Positions 59,801-64,000 of a stretch of 64,000 nt of DNA are shown one piece after another (the first letter of the stretch is position 1; every line of letters begins with the position of its first letter). Both the position numbers and the translations under genes were made by a program. The stretch covers positions 1 to 64,000 of the forward strand of contig QFQQ01000004.1 of assembly GCA_003243445.1 (NCBI GenBank). Direction: 5' to 3'. The notes under the pieces are model-generated. The model was given only the letters and a program-made list of their open reading frames with translations, did no database searches and was not told the DNA's origin. This DNA comes from Citrobacter freundii (GTDB taxonomy: Bacteria > Bacteroidota > Bacteroidia > Chitinophagales > Chitinophagaceae).

Positions 59801-59808
59801 CAAAGATA
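59801..59808 (-). promoter_or_regulatory. Candidate -7 element abutting tryptophan dioxygenase
   Basis: TATCTTTG (minus strand) fits TAnnTTTG; 5 nt lie between it and the ATG. No TTG at -33, where a CCCCTTCAGGGG hairpin is found instead. Confidence 0.45.
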
Positions 59809-59843
59809 GGCCCCCTCCAACCTCCCCTGAAGGGGTCCCTTTT

Positions 59844-61130
59844 CTATTTAGATATAAATTCAAACCCTATATCATTCCTGAAATAAATACCGTCATAGTT
59901 AACGTATTGCAATACGTCAAGTGATGTATTCACTGCCTCTTCTATGTTCTCTCCGAATGATGTAACGCAAAATACGCGGCCGCCATCTGTGACGATCTTG
60001 CCATCTTTCTCCTTTGTTCCTGCGTGGAAGATCTGTGATTGTTTTCCGTAATTCTCGTTGATGCCGGTGATCTCTTCTCCTTTGTTATACCCGGCAGGAT
60101 ATCCGCGGCTTACCGCTACGATCGTAGCTGCGGACCGGGGATCGGCCTGGATCTTTACGAGGTGTAATTCTTTTTGTGAAGCGGCTACGCAAAGACCAAC
60201 AAGATCGTTTTCCAGTCTTGGGATCACCACCTCTGTTTCAGGATCGCCCATACGGCAATTGTATTCGATCACATAAGGGTCGCCATTGACATTGATCAAT
60301 CCGAAGAAAATAAATCCGGTGTATTCAATACCTTCTTTATGCAGACCGTTAACGGTTGGTTTGATGATACGTTCTTCCACCTTATGCATAAAACCTGGCG
60401 TAGCGATAGGCACAGGACTGACCGCGCCCATTCCGCCGGTCATCAATCCGGTGTCACCAACGCCGATGCGTTTGTAATCTTTTGCCTCGGGCAGCAAGAG
60501 ATAGCTTTTGCCATCGGTCAATACAAATACGCTTAGTTCGATACCGGTGAGGAATTGTTCAACGACTACTTTTTTGCTGGCTTCACCAAATTTGGCGCGC
60601 TGGATCATCAGTTCGAATTCTGCCACTGCTTCCAGGTGACTTTGGCAGATCACCACGCCCTTACCTGCGGCCAGCCCGTCTGCTTTCAATACGATCGGAA
60701 GCGGGTGCTGCTCGAGGTATTTGATCCCTTCTTCATAATTATCCGTCGTGAATTCGCGATAACCCGCCGTAGGGATATCATAGCGCTTCATGAATGCTTT
60801 TGCGAAAGCTTTGCTGCCTTCCAGTTGAGCGCCTTCTTTTGATGGGCCGATAAAATGGATCTTGTTTAATTCCTCATTGCCTTTAAAATAATCATACAGG
60901 CCATTCACGAGTGGCTCTTCGGGTCCTACGATCACCATTTCGATCCTTTCATAGATACAGAATTTGCCGATCGCATCGAAATCACTGAGTTTGAGGTCTA
61001 CGTTCACACCGCATTGAGCTGTTCCGGGATTACCGGGCGCGATATAAAGAGGATTTGTCCAGACACTTTGACTTAGTTTCCAGGCCAGGGCATGTTCCCT
61101 GCCGCCCGAGCCTAATAGCAGTATTCGCAT
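59844..61130 (-). CDS. purD: Phosphoribosylamine-glycine ligase (GARS)
   Basis: 428 residues, standard length. N-terminal LLLGSGGREHALAWKLSQS, the ATP-grasp lysine/glycine segment VLKADGLAAGKGVVIC, then GGMGAVSPVP and YNCRMGDPETEVVIPR (Mg/ATP ligands). It makes glycinamide ribonucleotide in step two of purine synthesis. Single gene here, no other pur genes in the window. Confidence 0.97.
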   Translation of the reverse strand: MRILLLGSGGREHALAWKLSQSVWTNPLYIAPGNPGTAQCGVNVDLKLSDFDAIGKFCIYERIEMVIVGPEEPLVNGLYDYFKGNEELNKIHFIGPSKEGAQLEGSKAFAKAFMKRYDIPTAGYREFTTDNYEEGIKYLEQHPLPIVLKADGLAAGKGVVICQSHLEAVAEFELMIQRAKFGEASKKVVVEQFLTGIELSVFVLTDGKSYLLLPEAKDYKRIGVGDTGLMTGGMGAVSPVPIATPGFMHKVEERIIKPTVNGLHKEGIEYTGFIFFGLINVNGDPYVIEYNCRMGDPETEVVIPRLENDLVGLCVAASQKELHLVKIQADPRSAATIVAVSRGYPAGYNKGEEITGINENYGKQSQIFHAGTKEKDGKIVTDGGRVFCVTSFGENIEEAVNTSLDVLQYVNYDGIYFRNDIGFEFISK

Positions 61131-61273
61131 GGTGTGTTAGTAGAAGTTTAATCTTTGTTGCGAAGATCGGGATCATTATTAAAGATACCTTGAAAAATTT
61201 GCGAGTGGTCAATTTTCCTTATTTTGGGGACTTCGTATGGTTAAGATCACTGATTTGTAAATAAACTCCACAC

Positions 61274-62887
61274 ATGAACACCCCTGCAAAACCGAGCGGT
61301 CACCCAAAAGGATTGTATGTTTTATTTGCCACAGAGATGTGGGAGCGGTTTAACTTCTATGGTATGCGCGCAATATTGTTCCTGTTCATGACGCAGGCTT
61401 TATTGTTTGAAAACGCATTCTCTTCTAACTTATATGGCAGCTACATCAGTCTTATCTATATCAGTCCGCTGGTAGGCGGATATATTGCTGACAGATATTG
61501 GGGAAATAAACGCTCGATCTTTGTTGGCGGTATAGTGATGGCGATTGGTGAACTGATCCTTTTTGCCTGCGCGTCGGTGTATGATTCGTCGAAAGATCTC
61601 TCCACCCTGCTGTTCTTCTCCGGGCTTGGTTTCATGATTGCGGGTAACGGTTTTTTCAAACCCAATATCTCTTCCCTTGTTGGTCAGCTTTATCCTGAGA
61701 ATGACAACCGGAAAGATGCCGCCTATACCATCTTTTATATGGGTATCAATACGGGTGGAATGTTTGGTCCATTGGTTTGTGGATTTTTTGGCAATACAGG
61801 AAACCCCAAAGATTTCAAATGGGCATTCCTCGTTGGAGCAATTGCGATGGTGTTGAGTTTGATCGTACAAAGGTTATTTCATAACAGGTATGTGCGTAAT
61901 CCCAAAGGGCAGATCCTGGGCGAAACGCCGGGAACTTTCCAGGAAGATACAGGAGCAGGAGTCAAAGACTCAAAACATCTCTTCCCCACAGATCCGGAAA
62001 ACAATCAGCTCTCCCCGGATAAATCTCACCAGGTAATTCCCGCTCCTCCCAAAGTGGCATTGCAGCCGCTGACCATCATTTTTGGAATGCTTGCCTTTGC
62101 CGCGCTCATGATCGGTGCAATGTATCTTGATACACGGGTCAATTATTTATTTTATCTGCTTGGCGGTAGTTTTCTTTTTATCATTATCTATATCCTTTCA
62201 GATAAAAATCTGACCCATGAAGAAAAGCAGCGGATCTGGGTAATGATCATCATCGCATTCTTTGTTGTGTTCTTTTGGGGAGCGTATGAGCAAACAGGAG
62301 CTTCACTTACCCTTTTTGCCGAGAAACAGACCAACAGAAACCTGTGGGGTGATTATGTAATGCCAACCTCTTATTTTCAATCATTCAATTCTGCATTTAT
62401 CATATTGCTTGCGCCGATCTTCGCCTGGATCTGGACCAGGATGGGCAGCCGGCAACCAGCTACCCCAACAAAGATGGGTATTGGCCTGATCTTTCTGGGC
62501 CTCGGATATCTGTGGATTGCCTGGGGCATCAACAACGTGACCACAACTGTAAGCATTATCTGGCTGACGGGTTTGTATTTCCTGCATACCTGTGGTGAAT
62601 TATGTCTTTCGCCAATAGGTCTTTCTTTGTTCAATAAACTCGCCCCGTTGAAATTTGCTTCATTATTAATGGCTGTTTGGTTTTTGGGAAATGCCGGTGG
62701 CAACAAACTTGCGGGTGTATTAAGCGCCTTGTATCCGGAAAACGGACAAACTACTTCTTTCCTGGGGTATGAGATGGGCAATACTTATCAGTTCTTCATG
62801 CTGTTTGTGATAATGTCCTTTACAGCGGGTTTTGTATTGATATTATTGTCGAAGAAATTACAGAAGATGATGCATGGGATAAAATAG
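61274..62887 (+). CDS. Proton-dependent oligopeptide transporter, POT/PTR2 family (first of two)
   Basis: 537 residues, 12 to 14 membrane helices. N-terminal ATEMWERFNFYGMRAILFLF contains the E-x-x-E-R-F-x-Y-Y-like motif of POT transporters; the second signature is YTIFYMGINTGGMFGPL. A charged cytosolic linker (about 205-250, with GETPGTFQEDTGAGV) divides the halves. It imports di- and tripeptides with protons. A TTTG-N17-TTATTTTG box at about 61198-61226 may be its promoter. A second POT gene follows, the pair being separated by an inverted repeat. Confidence 0.9.
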   Translation: MNTPAKPSGHPKGLYVLFATEMWERFNFYGMRAILFLFMTQALLFENAFSSNLYGSYISLIYISPLVGGYIADRYWGNKRSIFVGGIVMAIGELILFACASVYDSSKDLSTLLFFSGLGFMIAGNGFFKPNISSLVGQLYPENDNRKDAAYTIFYMGINTGGMFGPLVCGFFGNTGNPKDFKWAFLVGAIAMVLSLIVQRLFHNRYVRNPKGQILGETPGTFQEDTGAGVKDSKHLFPTDPENNQLSPDKSHQVIPAPPKVALQPLTIIFGMLAFAALMIGAMYLDTRVNYLFYLLGGSFLFIIIYILSDKNLTHEEKQRIWVMIIIAFFVVFFWGAYEQTGASLTLFAEKQTNRNLWGDYVMPTSYFQSFNSAFIILLAPIFAWIWTRMGSRQPATPTKMGIGLIFLGLGYLWIAWGINNVTTTVSIIWLTGLYFLHTCGELCLSPIGLSLFNKLAPLKFASLLMAVWFLGNAGGNKLAGVLSALYPENGQTTSFLGYEMGNTYQFFMLFVIMSFTAGFVLILLSKKLQKMMHGIK

Positions 62888-62911
62888 AAGCTCTTTGATT
62901 GAGTTTCGATC

Positions 62912-63009
62912 GTTTCAATGTTTACGAGTTTAAAGGTTTAAAAGTTAAGCGGCACAGACCTCCAGGTGATGCTAACTCTTAAACCTTTAAACTTTTAAAC
63001 CTTTTAAAC
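62912..63009. repeat. Inverted repeat, GTTTAAAGG family, between the two POT genes
   Basis: Left arm 62912-62950 (GTTTAAAGGTTTAAAAGTTA) and right arm 62971-63009, loop about 20 nt. The rest of the 196-nt gap shows nothing else. Confidence 0.75.
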
Positions 63010-63083
63010 GCATCTGTTCCTTCAAACCTTAACACCCCCATCCCTGCAACTTTCCCTATCTTTCCACCAAACACACACCCTGC

Positions 63084-64000
63084 ATGTGGAAGAAACATCC
63101 CCGCGCGCTGACCTATCTGTTTTTTTCCGAAATGTGGGAACGCTTCGGTTATTACCTGATGATCGGGATTTTCACCCTTTATCTTAAAGACGTGAAAGCC
63201 GGCTATGCGATGACAGAAAGGGAGGCTTCTGATCTGTATGGCACTTATATCGCGCTGGTTTTTCTTACACCGTTCCTGGGAGGACTTCTGGGAGATCGCT
63301 ATCTTGGTTACAGTAAATCGATCATTTTCGGTGGCCTTATGATGAGCATCGGCTACTGCCTGATGTCCATTCATGATATCAACGTGCTTTATATCTCGAT
63401 GACACTGGTGATCACGGGAAATGGTTTTTTCAAACCGAATATGGCTACCCTGCTGGGCAATGTTTATTCCGTTCCGGAACATCAGCATCAGAAAGATGAA
63501 GGGTATAATATCTTTTACATGGGTATCAATACCGGTGGTTTTATCTGCAATTTCATCAGCGCTGTATTATATATCACCTATGGATGGGGAGCCGCATTCC
63601 TTGCTGCAGGCGTTGGAATGCTTATCGGTGTGATCATTTACCTGATCGGGTTGAAGCATTACAGGATGTTTGATGTGAAGAAAGGGATTACAAAAAATGA
63701 TATGCCATTCAGCAGGATCGTATTACTGATCCTTGTCCCCTCCGTTATAGCAGGGGTACTGGGATGGATGATCCCCGGTGATTGGTTTGGTTCTGACTCT
63801 ACCGATGCTTTCATTTTCGCCTGTATCCCTCTTGTTTTTTTCTATTCATCTGTTTATGCAAAAGCAGAAAAAGATGAGAAGCAACCGATCGCTGCACTGC
63901 TCTCCATCTTTACGGTGGTGATCCTGTTCTGGGCTGTATTCAAACAGAATGGTTCCGCACTCAATACCTGGGCTGACCGCTATACCAACCGTGAAGCGAC
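63084..64000 (+). CDS. Proton-dependent oligopeptide transporter, POT family (second, cut by window end)
   Basis: The frame opens at ATG 63084 and is still open at 64000, giving the first 305 residues. N-terminal YLFFSEMWERFGYYLMIGIF has the E-x-E-R-F-x-Y-Y motif, and FYMGINTGGFI the second signature. WAVFKQNGSALNTWADRYTN corresponds to the conserved FEQxGS-type segment. It is a paralogue of the gene at 61274-62887 but without the long central charged linker in the part seen. Confidence 0.88.
   Translation, partial: MWKKHPRALTYLFFSEMWERFGYYLMIGIFTLYLKDVKAGYAMTEREASDLYGTYIALVFLTPFLGGLLGDRYLGYSKSIIFGGLMMSIGYCLMSIHDINVLYISMTLVITGNGFFKPNMATLLGNVYSVPEHQHQKDEGYNIFYMGINTGGFICNFISAVLYITYGWGAAFLAAGVGMLIGVIIYLIGLKHYRMFDVKKGITKNDMPFSRIVLLILVPSVIAGVLGWMIPGDWFGSDSTDAFIFACIPLVFFYSSVYAKAEKDEKQPIAALLSIFTVVILFWAVFKQNGSALNTWADRYTNREA

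Noticed and set aside
59809..59843. CCCCTTCAGGGG hairpin between purD and tryptophan dioxygenase as a terminator
   Set aside because: No U-tract follows on the minus strand and the stem is only four to five pairs; not enough to call.
1..64000. tRNA or rRNA genes
   Set aside because: No cloverleaf with the usual GTTCGA loop and CCA-proximal acceptor, and no rRNA sequence, was found on reading either strand by eye.

Overview
The window reads as a chromosomal segment of a Bacteroidetes bacterium, most likely family Chitinophagaceae (this placement is inference). Supporting features are TonB-dependent receptors, a GLPGLI-family protein, a secreted dehydrogenase ending in a type IX secretion (Por) sorting domain, an ATP synthase whose subunit a has a long His-rich N-terminus, a separately encoded C-terminal half of transketolase, an ECF sigma gene with a membrane-anchored partner, and the near absence of Shine-Dalgarno sequences. 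Several promoters match the Bacteroidetes form TTTG/TTG-N19-23-TAnnTTTG. I found no tRNA, rRNA, CRISPR array, phage gene or transposase.

Layout. 1-11.6 kb: HIT protein, siderophore-type TonB receptor, greA with an attenuator-like leader, a D-2-hydroxyacid dehydrogenase, rsmA, a T9SS-secreted sugar dehydrogenase, pdxA, two small proteins, and a winged-helix regulator with a membrane protein. 11.7-19.3 kb: a TonB receptor/TPR pair, then atpB-E-F-H-A (minus strand, no atpG). 19.9-29.6 kb: a GH89 alpha-N-acetylglucosaminidase, a GLPGLI protein, an ABC exporter and two tandem paralogues of an unrecognised exported family with a caspase/separase-like His...Cys signature. 29.9-37 kb: an OmpR-type response regulator and histidine kinase, two hydrolases, an arginase-fold protein, an alkaline-phosphatase-fold protein, an LpxH-like phosphoesterase and a glycosyltransferase. 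37-44.5 kb: a probable phosphate block (beta-helix lipoprotein plus TonB receptor, divergent from DUF47 plus Pit). 44.6-50.2 kb: galE, the transketolase C-half, an ECF sigma operon, a GxxExxY protein and an MBL hydrolase. 50.3-56.6 kb: the rod-shape cluster mreBCD-mrdA-rodA. 56.9-64 kb: a small OMP, an alpha/beta hydrolase, tryptophan 2,3-dioxygenase, purD and two POT peptide transporters, the second cut by the window end.

The most unusual feature of the DNA is the intergenic space. About two dozen gaps hold long imperfect inverted repeats. Their arms are themselves short tandem repeats (7-mers such as GATGGTC or GACCGCC; 9-mers such as GGTTTCATA or TTCGCGTAA) facing each other across 15-120 nt of different sequence, occasionally longer. 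They lie between convergent, divergent and co-directional genes, inside operons (atpE/atpF, mreD/mrdA, kinase/regulator, DUF47/pit), and sometimes supply the last codons of a gene. Several genes (rsmA, pdxA, galE, mrdA, the TonB receptor at 12.4 kb) have frames that run upstream into these repeats; I shortened their starts accordingly.
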